Below, piece by piece: positions 35,624 through 44,979 of a stretch of DNA of 64,000 nucleotides; the first letter of the stretch is position 1; each line of letters starts with the position of its first letter. Made by a program: the position numbers and the translations under genes. The notes below the pieces were generated by a model. The model was not told the origin of the DNA, made no database searches, and saw only the letters and a program-made list of their open reading frames with translations. The DNA comes from CAMYOC01 sp963704875 (GTDB taxonomy: Bacteria; Pseudomonadota; Gammaproteobacteria; Steroidobacterales; XN24): NCBI GenBank assembly GCA_963704875.1, contig CAVPIA010000008.1:1674001-1738000 (forward strand). Reading direction: 5' to 3'.

Positions 35624-35867
35624 GCCATCACCTGTCACCCACAAACGCGAGTCTTCAATCGCCGCCAGCCTGGCGTCAAACACGGGTCAGGCACGGGCAG
35701 AACGAATCAGCTGCGCACAGGACCCGGAGACTGCCGCCCCATTCGCCCGGCCCTATCTGCCCGGTTTGCCATGCAATGGACTGTTGTTGCCACCTGGATG
35801 ATCCCGGACAATACGCTTATGCCTGGTTTGTCCGTTCGTCACCCATGCTCCCGCCCCGGGGGTTTCA

Positions 35868-36515
35868 ATGGCTTCAGCGGCAGTCCGGCCGGGTGAGTCG
35901 AAGGTGAATCTGCCGTTTTCCCAGGCCTGTGAAAACAACAAGGCGCCTATTCTGGCTGTGCTGAAGCAGTATCTGACGGAGGCCGCCAGCGTTCTGGAAA
36001 TCGGCAGTGGCACCGGCCAGCATGCGGTCTTTTTCGCCGAGCGCTTGCCGCAGCTCCGCTGGCAGACATCCGATCGATGCCACATGCTGCCGGGTATTAC
36101 GGCCTGGCAGGCGCAGGCGGGCTTGCCGAACCTGCCCCCGCCGCTGGAACTTGATGTGGCGGTATGGCCCTGGCCGGTGCTGGAAACCGATGTTGTGTTC
36201 TCGGCTAACACCGCCCACATCATGAGCTGGCCGCTGGTCAAGGCGCTTGTCGACGGTGTCGGCCGCGTACTGCATGCCGACGGCCTGTTCATGTTGTATG
36301 GACCTTTTAACTACGACGGCAGGCACACCAGCGAAAGCAACGCACAGTTCGATCGGATGTTGCGGACACGTGACCCCGAGAGCGGTATCCGGGATATCGA
36401 GGCGCTGGTCCTGCATGCGGATAAGGCCGGCCTGGAGATCATTGCGGATCATGCGATGCCGGCCAACAATCGCCTGCTTGTCTGGCGGCGCGTCAGTTCC
36501 CCTGCCGGTCCGTAA
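35868..36515 (+). CDS. DUF938 family SAM-dependent methyltransferase
   Basis: The 215-residue protein opens with LPFSQACENNKAPILAVL and has the SAM-binding loop VLEIGSGTGQHAVFFA, followed by WQTSDR and FSANTAHIMSW, then LYGPFNYDGRHTSESNAQFD, all characteristic of DUF938. The fold is a class I methyltransferase; the methyl acceptor is unknown. It is preceded by 244 bases with no recognised feature. Confidence 0.88.
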   Translation: MASAAVRPGESKVNLPFSQACENNKAPILAVLKQYLTEAASVLEIGSGTGQHAVFFAERLPQLRWQTSDRCHMLPGITAWQAQAGLPNLPPPLELDVAVWPWPVLETDVVFSANTAHIMSWPLVKALVDGVGRVLHADGLFMLYGPFNYDGRHTSESNAQFDRMLRTRDPESGIRDIEALVLHADKAGLEIIADHAMPANNRLLVWRRVSSPAGP

Positions 36516-36611
36516 GGCGCTATTGGCAGCGTGAGGTGAGCCGGCTGAGAGGTGTTGCCCCGGTCCGCGGAGTCGCTGGCCGTGTCCGGCGAGTCCGGCC
36601 AGGCCAGGGCT

Positions 36612-37646
36612 TCAGATTGCGCTCAGGTGTCTGAGTACCGGTTGTTTCGAGGTCCGGGTCCTGGCGGTGGATCCTCGCGCCTCCGCGGTCTCCGAGGTAC
36701 TGGCCTCCCAGATCCCCTTAAATCGCTCTACGTGCGCCTTGCGGGTCTCGGCAAACAGGCGCAACCCCAGCGGCAGCGCGGCTGCCTGCAATTCAGCGCG
36801 GCGCCAGCGGATCAGTCCGGACAATGAGCGGTACAGCTGCGGGTCGCCGAAGCGCTCAGGTTCGCTCAGCAGGATACCCTCGAGTACGACCAGATCATGA
36901 TCGTCGCCCAGATAATCGGTCAGCCTGTGACACTCCTTCTCTCTTGGGCCGATCATCGTTTGCCAGGTCGGCGCCAGAAGCTTCATGTGGTAGCGATGAT
37001 ATTTGCACCGCTTGCGCCATTCGTGGAGCAATTCCGGCGTGCTGCTGATCCTCGCTTCCTGCATCCGGTTGCGCGCCCGATTGTAGGTTTTGCCCAGACC
37101 GCCGCCGATGGCAGCATAGCCGTCGGCATCGAGGCTCCAGTCACCGGCCCGCCAGTGAGCGGCATATAGCGAGTGGCGAGCCTCTTTCAGACGCTCCTCC
37201 AGACGCAGGGAACCGACGATCTCGCGCCGACGTTGTTCCAGGCTGTGCCTGACCGGCTGAAACACGCCAGGCTGGATCAGGTCCTTGAAACGTTTGGTCA
37301 ACGCATCGAGACACTCGATGCTGGCGGTCGCATCCCGGGTCTGGCTCAGGGTTCGCGAAAGGTCACGGAACCACATGTTTTCACTGCGAAACTCCGGGAA
37401 TGCGGGGCGCACCAGCCGGATCAGGCCACGGATCAATTTGCAGTGCCGGCGCACCTCATGCACGGCCTCGTGGATGTCGCGGTCGGATTCGCCTATATCC
37501 CTGAGGGCAAGTTCTATTTGGTCCCGGGCGATCCGGATCACCTCTTTGGCGATCGGTTGTTCAGGATTCAGGCAGTAGCTCACGAAAGGTGCGGCCTCAA
37601 AGATGACGGCCAAACATCTTAGCGTGAGGGTCTTTTCCTGTCTCAT
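36612..37646 (-). CDS. CHAD domain protein
   Basis: The 344-residue protein is helical and rich in conserved His and Arg (IHEAVHEVRRHCKLIRGLIRLVRP, HEWRKRCKYHRYHMKLL, LTDYLGDDHDLVVLE), which is the CHAD signature. CHAD domains bind polyphosphate and inorganic-phosphate polymers. No CYTH phosphatase domain is fused, so this is a stand-alone CHAD protein. Its start is uncertain within the first 20 residues. It is divergent from the alpha/beta hydrolase operon with 145 bases between. Confidence 0.85.
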   Translation of the reverse strand: MRQEKTLTLRCLAVIFEAAPFVSYCLNPEQPIAKEVIRIARDQIELALRDIGESDRDIHEAVHEVRRHCKLIRGLIRLVRPAFPEFRSENMWFRDLSRTLSQTRDATASIECLDALTKRFKDLIQPGVFQPVRHSLEQRRREIVGSLRLEERLKEARHSLYAAHWRAGDWSLDADGYAAIGGGLGKTYNRARNRMQEARISSTPELLHEWRKRCKYHRYHMKLLAPTWQTMIGPREKECHRLTDYLGDDHDLVVLEGILLSEPERFGDPQLYRSLSGLIRWRRAELQAAALPLGLRLFAETRKAHVERFKGIWEASTSETAEARGSTARTRTSKQPVLRHLSAI

Positions 37647-37791
37647 CGTAAATACCGAGGTCTGGCCCGCTGCAGCGGTAGCGACAGTTCACCAGTAGCC
37701 CGGTATTCTTGTTTTGCTCGCCATCGAGCAGAGTTGCAGCTAGAATCGCCAACCAAAATGAGCGGGCAAGAGCCGCACGGGGCAGGCGACG

Positions 37792-39087
37792 ATGGTGCGA
37801 CGGCATTTGAACAGAGTATCGACGGCGACTCTGGCGATCCTGGCGACGCTGGCGCTGCTGTGGGTGGCTCCGGTCGCCGCCTACGATTATCCGATCGCAG
37901 ACCCGTTTTTAGCGACCGTGGTGGGTACGCCTGAGCCGCTGAAAGCGCCGCTGCCCGAGGACGTGCCGTTCAAGCTTGGCAGCGTACGGGTTCTGGAACG
38001 CAAGGCGCCAGACATATTCTGGTATGACCAGGACCTGCGTTATTCCTACGCCGCGCAAAAGGGCCCGGCGCCGCTGATTTTTCTCATTGCCGGGACCGGC
38101 GCGGCCCATAACGGCAGCAAGAACCTGCTGGCGGCGAGGGCGTATTATTCCCGCGGCTATCATGTGGTCCTGCTGAGTTCGCCAGTCACGTCCAATTTTA
38201 TCGTCGCGGCGTCGGCCAGCGGGGTCCCCGGAGACGCGAGCGGTGACGCGGCCGATCTGTATCTGGTTATGCAGAAGATCCGCGACAAACTGGCGGGCAA
38301 ACTGGAAGTCACGGATTACTCGCTGGCCGGATACAGTCTGGGCGCTTTCAACGCCGCCTATGTCAGTCGTCTCGATTCACAGCAGAAGGTGTTCAACTTC
38401 AGCAAGGTGCTGATGATGAACCCACCGGTCAGGCTTTACAGTTCGATATCGCTGCTGGATCGGATGCTGGACAACATACCCGGCGGTGCAGACAACTTCG
38501 ATCGTTTTTACGAACAGCTGGTCACTGCGGTAGGCGCTGCGTACAAGCGCGCCGAAACAGTCCGGTTCGACGAAGAGCTGTTGTTCAAGGCCTTCGAGAC
38601 ACTGCGGCCGACAGATGAGTTGCTGGCAGCCCTGATCGGCGTCGTGTTCCGTGTGTCGTCCGCCAATATGGTGTTCACCGCCGACGTGGTCACCGACTTC
38701 GGCTTTATCAAGCCGAGCAATGTGCAGGTGGATCGCTTTACCGATGTGGGCAGCTATGCCGAAGTCGCCATGCGTATCGGCTTCACCGATTATTTCCACG
38801 CGTTCTTTTATCCCTATCAGCAGAGTCTGGAGCCCGGTCTGACACGCACCGCGCTGATCGAACGCATGAGCCTGATCGCGATTTCGGATTACCTCAGCAA
38901 AGCGGACAATGTGTTCGTGATCCACAATGGCGATGATCTGATCCTGGAAGCCGGTGAGATAGAGATCCTCAAAGAGATCTTCGGCGAGCGGGCCACGATT
39001 TTCCCGCGCGGTGGCCATATGGGGAACATGGAGTCCTACGACTACATCAACACCGTGCTGAACATCATGAACGCGCCGGTGCCCTGA
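37792..39087 (+). CDS. Secreted alpha/beta hydrolase-like protein
   Basis: The 431-residue protein has a signal peptide (cleavage after residue about 30, VAPVAAYDYP) and an alpha/beta-hydrolase fold. PLIFLIAGTGAAHNGSKN fits the oxyanion strand, GYSLGAF holds the GxSxG nucleophile elbow, and HNGDDLIL plus GGHMGNME could supply acid and histidine. It could be an esterase, lipase or acyltransferase of the envelope. It is followed one base after its stop by mlaA, so it belongs to that operon. Function in outer-membrane lipid handling is an inference from position. Confidence 0.72.
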   Translation: MVRRHLNRVSTATLAILATLALLWVAPVAAYDYPIADPFLATVVGTPEPLKAPLPEDVPFKLGSVRVLERKAPDIFWYDQDLRYSYAAQKGPAPLIFLIAGTGAAHNGSKNLLAARAYYSRGYHVVLLSSPVTSNFIVAASASGVPGDASGDAADLYLVMQKIRDKLAGKLEVTDYSLAGYSLGAFNAAYVSRLDSQQKVFNFSKVLMMNPPVRLYSSISLLDRMLDNIPGGADNFDRFYEQLVTAVGAAYKRAETVRFDEELLFKAFETLRPTDELLAALIGVVFRVSSANMVFTADVVTDFGFIKPSNVQVDRFTDVGSYAEVAMRIGFTDYFHAFFYPYQQSLEPGLTRTALIERMSLIAISDYLSKADNVFVIHNGDDLILEAGEIEILKEIFGERATIFPRGGHMGNMESYDYINTVLNIMNAPVP

Positions 39088-39088
39088 C

Positions 39089-39856
39089 ATGGTGGCGCAA
39101 CAGAATCGACATCTCCTGGCCTGGGCATTGATCGCCGCGGGCGCTTTGTCCGCCGGATGCAGCACGGCGCCGGTAGTCAAGGGCGAGCAGGAAGAGCCGA
39201 CGGTGTTCGCGGCTGATCGGATTCTGCAGCCCGGGGTAACGTATTCCGCTGACGTGTACGATCCCTGGCAGGGATTCAACCGCCGCGTTTATTACTTCAA
39301 CGCCGTAGTGGACAAGAACTTCCTGTTACCGCTGAGCAACGGATACAAGGCCGTGACGCCTGCCCCGGTCCGGCGGAGCATTACCAATTTCTTCGACAAT
39401 TTCCTCAATCTGAATACATTGCTTAACAGCGTGCTGCAGCTGAGCCCGAAGAAGACTGCCGCAACGGCAGGTCGTCTGGTAGTGAACACGACGCTGGGCA
39501 TCGGCGGTTTGTTCGATCCGGCAAGCAAGATGGGCATCCCGCAGGAGCTGGAAGACTTCGGTCAGACGCTGGGCAGGTGGGGTGTCGGCCCAGGCCCGTA
39601 TCTCGTGCTGCCCTTGCTCGGGCCCTCGTCCTTGCGTGATGGCGTAGGTGTTGGTGTGGACTTCTATGTCAACGGGCGCTTGCGCGAGGAGATCTTCGCT
39701 CTGGAACCCTGGCAGGAGTGGACCTGGACCGGCGTGTATGTGCTGAATCTCAGAGCCAATCTCGGTTTCCGCTATTACGAGACCGGCACGCCGTTCGAAT
39801 ACCGCATGGTGCGCATGCTCTATACCACCAAGCGCAGACTGGATATCGAGAGATAG
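39089..39856 (+). CDS. mlaA: MlaA (VacJ) outer-membrane lipoprotein
   Basis: The 255-residue protein has a lipobox LSAGC with Cys24. The family core is DPWQGFNRRVYYFNAVVDKNFLLPLSNGY, then PVRRSITNFFDNFLNLNTLLNSVLQ, RLVVNTTLGIGGLFDPA, and GVGPGPYLVLPLLGPSSLRDG, all near-identical to the MlaA family. MlaA removes mislocalised phospholipids from the outer leaflet and passes them to the MlaC/MlaFEDB path. No mlaFEDCB genes are in this window; instead it is cotranscribed with an alpha/beta hydrolase upstream and a substrate-binding protein two bases downstream. Confidence 0.95.
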   Translation: MVAQQNRHLLAWALIAAGALSAGCSTAPVVKGEQEEPTVFAADRILQPGVTYSADVYDPWQGFNRRVYYFNAVVDKNFLLPLSNGYKAVTPAPVRRSITNFFDNFLNLNTLLNSVLQLSPKKTAATAGRLVVNTTLGIGGLFDPASKMGIPQELEDFGQTLGRWGVGPGPYLVLPLLGPSSLRDGVGVGVDFYVNGRLREEIFALEPWQEWTWTGVYVLNLRANLGFRYYETGTPFEYRMVRMLYTTKRRLDIER

Positions 39857-39858
39857 AC

Positions 39859-41028
39859 ATGGCCAGAATTTTTTCCATCGTCCTTGTCATCGCCAGTCTG
39901 ATCGCTTTGCCCGCGGCGCAGGTATTTGCCGCCGATCCGGCGCCGCCTATCCGCGTAGGCGCAACGGTTTCCCTGAGCGGCGACCTTGCCTTGCTGGGTC
40001 GTGGGGAGCTGGAGGGCATGCAGATGTGGGCCGATGATGTGAATCGGCGCGGCGCCTTGCTCGGCCGCAAGGTCGAGATCGTGTTTTACGATGACGCATC
40101 GGACCCCGAGCAGAGCGCGCTGCTGTACGAGAAACTGATCAGCGAAGATGGCGTGGATCTGTTGCTGGGGCCCTATGGATCAGATCTCACCTATACCGCC
40201 AGCGCGGTGGCCGAACGCCACAACTTCCCGCTGGTGGCCACTGGCGCCGCTGCCAGCAAAATCTGGTCGCGTGGATTCAACAACGTATTCCAGATCGATG
40301 CGCCGGCCAGCCGCTACATGGACCTGCCGCTCGAATTTGCGCATGAGAAGGGGCTGACCCGGGTCGCGCTGGTCTACTCTGATGAAGAATTCCCGCAGGA
40401 GGTGGCGGAGGGCGCCCGGGCGAAAGCACGCGAATACGGGATGGAGATTGTTTTCGACGCCGAGTATCCGGAAGGCCAGCTGGACTTCGATCAGCTTGCG
40501 GGCAGCCTGGCCGGGGCCAACGCCCAGGTACTGATCGGTGGCACCTACCTGGACGATTCCATCAGCTTGATGCAGTCGCTGGATCGGCTCGGGATTACCC
40601 CGTCGCTGATAGCAATGACCGTGGGCCCGGCGCAGAAGGCTTTCGGCGACGCGCTGGGTGCAAACGCGGAGAACGTGATGGGCGTCGTGGCCTGGATGCG
40701 TAGCGGCTTCCTGCCCATGGCGTATGACTTTTCATATCGCTACAAGGCGAAGTACGGCAGCAATGCCGCTGCCCCGGCGGCCTATGGCTATGCCGGTGGT
40801 CAGGTGCTGGAGGCTGCGGTCCGGCTGGCCGGGTCGCTGGATCACGATGCGGTCCGCGAACAGCTGCGAACGATGACCTTCCGCTCGATACTCGGACCCT
40901 ACCGTGTCGATGAGGCCGGCCGGCAGCTGGCCAAGAAGACCTATGTGATGCAGTGGCAAACCGGATTTCGCCTGCTGGTTCTGCCGGAGGACCTGCGAGA
41001 CTCGCCGGTGGTGTTTCCCTACCGCTAG
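39859..41028 (+). CDS. Periplasmic branched-chain amino-acid-type binding protein
   Basis: This 389-residue protein has a signal peptide (LPAAQVFA-AD) and a Peripla_BP_6/LivK fold (IRVGATVSLSGDLALLGRGELEGMQMWADDVNRRGALLGRKVEIVFYDDASDP, KLISEDGVDLLLGPYGS, APAAYGYAGGQVLEAAVRLAG). These bind amino acids, amides or other small ligands for an ABC importer. No permease or ATPase genes are adjacent. It begins two bases after mlaA. The ligand is unknown. A longer frame from 39718 overlaps mlaA and is rejected. Confidence 0.85.
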   Translation: MARIFSIVLVIASLIALPAAQVFAADPAPPIRVGATVSLSGDLALLGRGELEGMQMWADDVNRRGALLGRKVEIVFYDDASDPEQSALLYEKLISEDGVDLLLGPYGSDLTYTASAVAERHNFPLVATGAAASKIWSRGFNNVFQIDAPASRYMDLPLEFAHEKGLTRVALVYSDEEFPQEVAEGARAKAREYGMEIVFDAEYPEGQLDFDQLAGSLAGANAQVLIGGTYLDDSISLMQSLDRLGITPSLIAMTVGPAQKAFGDALGANAENVMGVVAWMRSGFLPMAYDFSYRYKAKYGSNAAAPAAYGYAGGQVLEAAVRLAGSLDHDAVREQLRTMTFRSILGPYRVDEAGRQLAKKTYVMQWQTGFRLLVLPEDLRDSPVVFPYR

Positions 41029-41074
41029 CAGGCTGCGTCAATCGCCGCCAGGCAGATTCTGGCCCAGGCAGTTC

Positions 41075-42991
41075 TCAGCGATAAACCTGCTGCGCCAGCA
41101 CCACGATCCGGTCGGCTTCCTGCAATTGCCAGATCCGGTCGCGCGGCGGATTGAGCAACAGATCCCCGTCGGCCGCCAGACGCAATCCCAGCGCAATCTC
41201 GAGTTTCTGTTGGGCCGCATCGGTAAGGTCGTCGAATCGGCAATCGGCTCCGAGTTCGACATAGTCCGCGGCCGGGCGCAGGCTTATCTCCACGCCGCCA
41301 GCGCTGAGCAATTCGCGATAGATCGGGCCGAGGATTGGCTGTCGGGACACCTGCGCGAGCTGCGCGCTGACGATCTCCGGGCTGACCACCACATCATCAA
41401 CGTGCAGCCCCGCGAGCAAGTCGCGGTTGGCGTTGTCGAGCAATTCGACGGTGGTATGTGCGCGTCGTGCATGATTCTCGCGCACGCTGGCCAGGCGCAA
41501 CAACACACGCAGGCTGCGCGTATCCGCGTCCGCTTTGCCGTCCAGGTCGTCGGCCAGTACTACCATGCTCTCGAACGACTGCAAATCCAGTTCCGCGTAA
41601 GTTGCGGCTTCCGCGGCGTCGGCCTCGATCGGTCGGACCTCCAGTTTGGTTAAACCCTTGCCCAATTTACGCTGAAGTCGTTCGTTGATTTGCTCCGCCT
41701 TGAGCAGGGAAAGAATTACGATCTCGGTGCCGCTGACGGCGTGAGCATCGAGTTCCCGCAACACATCGATCACCAGATCGTTCCAGCCGATCAGCAGCAC
41801 GCTGCGCGGGACTACGGGCTGCCGACCGCCGGACTGGCGGATCGCAGACGTGTAGTGACCGGCGCCGCGGTAATGCAGGGTGCGCCCGGTGGACAACAGC
41901 ACCAGCTGTTCCTCTTTGTCGATTTCATAGTCCGGACCCGGGTTGAGGCCAGCGGCATGGCGGACGCCGTTGGCAGTCGGGGTCTGCCAGGTGACCCCGA
42001 TCGGGATGGCGTCCAAAAAGCCGTAGGCGGTCTCGCCCAGGCACCTGTCTGTCGCCTCCGGCACTTTGCCGACATAGAGTCCGTTGCCACCAACCGCCAG
42101 GAGTTCGCTGTAAACCGATGCCAGCCCCGGGTTGCGGATGGTCTGTACGATGACTTTGCTGATCACCTTGCTCGAGGAGATCACGTGCACCCGGTCGCGA
42201 GCAGCGATAGCCGCCAATTCATAATTCTCGTCGAGCACGATCTCCGAGGTCATCGAAGGCGGGGTGGCGTGCCAGTCCTTTTTACCGGCCAGCAGGACCA
42301 GCGTCTTGATGGAATCGCGATCATCGTCATCGGTGGACAGGATCACTACGCTGCCGGCGCGATCGACCGCGACCCGCTCCAGCTCGCGCAGATTGCTCGG
42401 CATGCCGCTGCGCAGGATCGTGGTCACCGGCAATTGCGCGATGCCGGCGACGCGCAATGCGTTCTCCATCTTGCCGATTTCCTTCGGCGCCAGGATCACG
42501 ACGCGCAGATTGGGCTCAAGATGCGCAAGCTGACGCAATACAGTGAAGATCTTGGTGTTCCAACCCAGGATCATCGTGTGGCCGCGCTCTTTGACCGGCG
42601 TTGATCCGGTACGCAGCATCTCGATACGACGCCGCATCGCGTTGTTGATGATCGACACCAGCAACCCGAATACAGCCAGTCCGCATACTGAGAGGATCAA
42701 CGCATAGACAAGGATCGGCACGGAGGCGCCATACATGCGCTGGAAACCGCGCAGGCTGAGGACCTGGTTGAGTGACCACCACAGCGAGTCGAGGAAGCCG
42801 CGATCGAGATCGCGCGGGATGCCAGGCACCTTTGCGTTTTCAGCTTCAAACAGGCCAAAGGCCACTGCCGACATGCCGATCACGGTGACGATCACGACCA
42901 GTACTGCGAACAGCAGAAACTGTCCGAGAAATTCGCGGGCGAAGGCCCGGTCAATCAAATAGCGCAGGCGCTCGCGCAGTTCCTTCAGCAT
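41075..42991 (-). CDS. CASTOR/POLLUX-like ion channel with TrkA-N (RCK) domains
   Basis: The 638-residue protein has two N-terminal membrane helices (about residues 25-50 and 90-115) flanking a pore-like segment DSLWWSLNQVLSL, then nucleotide-binding lobes of RCK type (TMILGWNTKIFTVLRQL and, later, VLLIGWNDLVIDVLREL), each with Rossmann-like motifs. This matches CASTOR/POLLUX-related channels, which in bacteria are of unknown ion preference. The filter is not a canonical TVGYG. The gene stands between the SBP gene and the cytochrome pair. Confidence 0.82.
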   Translation of the reverse strand: MLKELRERLRYLIDRAFAREFLGQFLLFAVLVVIVTVIGMSAVAFGLFEAENAKVPGIPRDLDRGFLDSLWWSLNQVLSLRGFQRMYGASVPILVYALILSVCGLAVFGLLVSIINNAMRRRIEMLRTGSTPVKERGHTMILGWNTKIFTVLRQLAHLEPNLRVVILAPKEIGKMENALRVAGIAQLPVTTILRSGMPSNLRELERVAVDRAGSVVILSTDDDDRDSIKTLVLLAGKKDWHATPPSMTSEIVLDENYELAAIAARDRVHVISSSKVISKVIVQTIRNPGLASVYSELLAVGGNGLYVGKVPEATDRCLGETAYGFLDAIPIGVTWQTPTANGVRHAAGLNPGPDYEIDKEEQLVLLSTGRTLHYRGAGHYTSAIRQSGGRQPVVPRSVLLIGWNDLVIDVLRELDAHAVSGTEIVILSLLKAEQINERLQRKLGKGLTKLEVRPIEADAAEAATYAELDLQSFESMVVLADDLDGKADADTRSLRVLLRLASVRENHARRAHTTVELLDNANRDLLAGLHVDDVVVSPEIVSAQLAQVSRQPILGPIYRELLSAGGVEISLRPAADYVELGADCRFDDLTDAAQQKLEIALGLRLAADGDLLLNPPRDRIWQLQEADRIVVLAQQVYR

Positions 42992-43129
42992 GACATTCGA
43001 TGCTCGCCGGGGAAGTTGTTGTTATCTATTGAACGCGCGGCGCGATCCGGCATGGTCTCCAGGACACACCGCCCTGAAAACACAGCAATCAGGGCAGCGA
43101 CTGGATGGATTTCCGGCGGGGTGCCAAGC

Positions 43130-43537
43130 CTAGTCCTGCGGACCCAGTCTGAGTTTCCAGTTGCGGTCACCGCTCTTGATGGCGACCTTCCCGGTGCTGT
43201 CGTCCATCTTGTGACAGGATCGGCAATCACCTTTGAACTGGTCCTTGAAGTCCTCGTGCACCGGATCCGAATAGTGAGTCTTGTGAACCAGAGTGGACAG
43301 GGCGCCGCCGAGGCTATCGGCATCCGCATGACAACGGTTGCAGCCAGTGGGAATCACCGCCGTGCGCTGCCCAGCCATGCTGTGTCCCAGTAGCTGCAGC
43401 ATTACATTCAGCCGCATGTCCTGCTCATCGGTATTGGTATGGCAGCTGACGCAGCCGTCGGGGTAGTCATCAGCCATCGCCGTGGCGCCCGCCAGCCCAA
43501 GCAAGACCAGTCCCAATACTCGTACAACTCTGTTCAT
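43130..43537 (-). CDS. Periplasmic triheme c-type cytochrome (copy 2)
   Basis: The protein of 135 residues has a signal peptide (LLGLAGATAMA-DD) and three CXXCH heme motifs: CVSCH, CNRCH and CRSCH. Extra His residues (LLGHSMAG, LVHKTHYSD) can serve as distal ligands, giving bis-His hemes. Small periplasmic cytochromes of this sort carry electrons. It is a paralogue of the next gene upstream (43629-44033) with the same heme spacing, and lies 91 bases downstream of it. Electron partner unknown; a nitrite/NO or iron reduction link is only a guess. Confidence 0.85.
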   Translation of the reverse strand: MNRVVRVLGLVLLGLAGATAMADDYPDGCVSCHTNTDEQDMRLNVMLQLLGHSMAGQRTAVIPTGCNRCHADADSLGGALSTLVHKTHYSDPVHEDFKDQFKGDCRSCHKMDDSTGKVAIKSGDRNWKLRLGPQD

Positions 43538-43628
43538 GATCGAATCCCTGCTTCAGAAAGGGTGAGCGTTTTGGAAGGCGTTCGCCGCACGGCCAGACAG
43601 GACGTTTCGTCCCGGTCACGCTCGCGTG

Positions 43629-44033
43629 CTACCAGTTCTTCTCTCCGCTCTTGACGATGGCCTCGCCTTCCGCCGCATCCATAGCGTGGCAGTTGGTGCA
43701 GTCCCCGCCGAACTGTGTAGTGAAGACATTGGCCGCCGGCAGTTCGTAGTGAATCAGATGGACCATGGTGCTCAACGGCAACTCATCCTCATCGCCATGA
43801 CAACGCGCGCAATCATTGGGTACCGTCTTGACCTTGTTCAATTTGCGGTGCCCGACCTGCTGCAGCAGCGTATTGAGACGAAAATCGCCTGATCTTTCCA
43901 GGCTCCCACCGGTCTGTCTCAGCGTGTGGCAGTCCACGCAGCCGTGCGGATAGTCGTCCGCATTGGCTGTCGCTGTTATCGCCAGCAGCCCGACCAGGGT
44001 GATCAGACCAAGTGCGCGAATCCCGTTCCTCAT
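43629..44033 (-). CDS. Periplasmic triheme c-type cytochrome (copy 1)
   Basis: The protein has about 134 residues from the ATG at 44033, with a GAAGGGGG ribosome-binding site just upstream. It has a signal peptide and three CXXCH motifs: CVDCH, CARCH and CTNCH. LQQVGHRK, MVHLIHYEL and the end KSGEKNW align with the same positions of the copy at 43130-43537, so the pair arose by tandem duplication. Three hemes and about 100 mature residues resemble cytochrome c7/c3-type electron carriers. Confidence 0.85.
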   Translation of the reverse strand: MRNGIRALGLITLVGLLAITATANADDYPHGCVDCHTLRQTGGSLERSGDFRLNTLLQQVGHRKLNKVKTVPNDCARCHGDEDELPLSTMVHLIHYELPAANVFTTQFGGDCTNCHAMDAAEGEAIVKSGEKNW

Positions 44034-44370
44034 GACGCATGAACCCCCTTCCAAGAAATTCTTCAGCCGTTGTTCAGACCCGTGTCCGGGGTGCCTCAGG
44101 GGGCGCCCAGGCTGACGCCCGCGTATGATTGCACGATCCTGTGCCCGCTGCCAGTTGCATTCCGGCGTTTTGTCAGCAAAAAGTATCCGGGCGCGCCCGC
44201 AAAGTATCGCGTAAGGGGTAAGTCGCCGCAGCTGGACGAGGGAGCCGACCCGTTGCTCCCCATATTCGTGGATTCCTGACCTGGGCAGTCATGCCCGGCG
44301 TCGTGAGGGGCAGGCGTTTGCCCGGACCTGGAACGCCGGCGGGGCGCTGGCGGTCGGCGCGGGAGCTGTC
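44034..44370. other. 337-bp intergenic region
   Basis: Both flanking genes are on the minus strand. I see no convincing gene. The region contains the direct repeat AAAGTATC at 44180-44187 and 44201-44208, 21 bases apart (two helical turns), with the palindrome CGGGCGCGCCCG between the copies. It should include the promoter of the cytochrome genes, but no strong -35/-10 pair is evident. Confidence 0.4.
44180..44208. repeat. AAAGTATC direct repeat around a 12-bp palindrome
   Basis: Two identical 8-bp copies with a period of 21 bp flank CGGGCGCGCCCG (44188-44199). The phasing on one face of the helix is what a dimeric regulator site would show. It may control the triheme cytochrome genes downstream on the minus strand; this is inference. 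Confidence 0.35.
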
Positions 44371-44979
44371 TCAAGCGTGCCGCGTCTCCTCCTGCACAGT
44401 GTGCTCGTCAAAGCAGAGCGTCTGATAACGGAACACTCTCAGCGTCGGTGACCAGTAGCCCTCGCCAAGCCCGGCCTTGAGCATCAGCGCGGCAAGGAAC
44501 TCGCGCGGATCGCTCAGCTGCTCCCAGACCTTGGGCAGGAACGTAGCGCGCCGTCGGGCATCTTCCAGCAGCAGCCCATCGATCCGCGGGCGCAGCGTCT
44601 GCAGCAGCTCGTCCTGGTCGCGGGCGTTGATACGGATCATCCCGGAGAGTACCGAGATTTCTATCTCCACATCCGGAAACTCGGTCATTGTCAGCGGTGG
44701 AAAACGGGCGTCACGGAATGCCGCATTGAACGCGGCTTGCGTCACATCGATCGCCAGGGGTCGCCGGGCTTCGATCGAGCCGACACAGCCCCGTAGCGCA
44801 GCGTCCAGGCGCAGGGTGACGAAACTGGCTCCGGCTCTGGCCAGGGCGCCGGCAAACTCATCCGGCGCTATCGTCCGCGGTCCTGCATCGCGAAGGCCGT
44901 GGGCGATGGACTCTCTGGCGATACGCAGCAGCTGCTTACGTTCGCGCTGACCGAGATCTGCGAAGGACAAAACTGCCAT
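44371..44979 (-). CDS. amrA: AmmeMemoRadiSam system protein A (AMMECR1 domain)
   Basis: The 202-residue protein is an AMMECR1 domain: FVTLRLDAALRGCVGSIEARRPLAIDVTQAAFNAAFRDARFPPL and VEIEISVLS are the family core, with the conserved RGCVGS. The biochemical role is unknown. Its start overlaps the end of the Memo-like gene by 44 bases, so both are made from one mRNA. Confidence 0.92.
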   Translation of the reverse strand: MAVLSFADLGQRERKQLLRIARESIAHGLRDAGPRTIAPDEFAGALARAGASFVTLRLDAALRGCVGSIEARRPLAIDVTQAAFNAAFRDARFPPLTMTEFPDVEIEISVLSGMIRINARDQDELLQTLRPRIDGLLLEDARRRATFLPKVWEQLSDPREFLAALMLKAGLGEGYWSPTLRVFRYQTLCFDEHTVQEETRHA

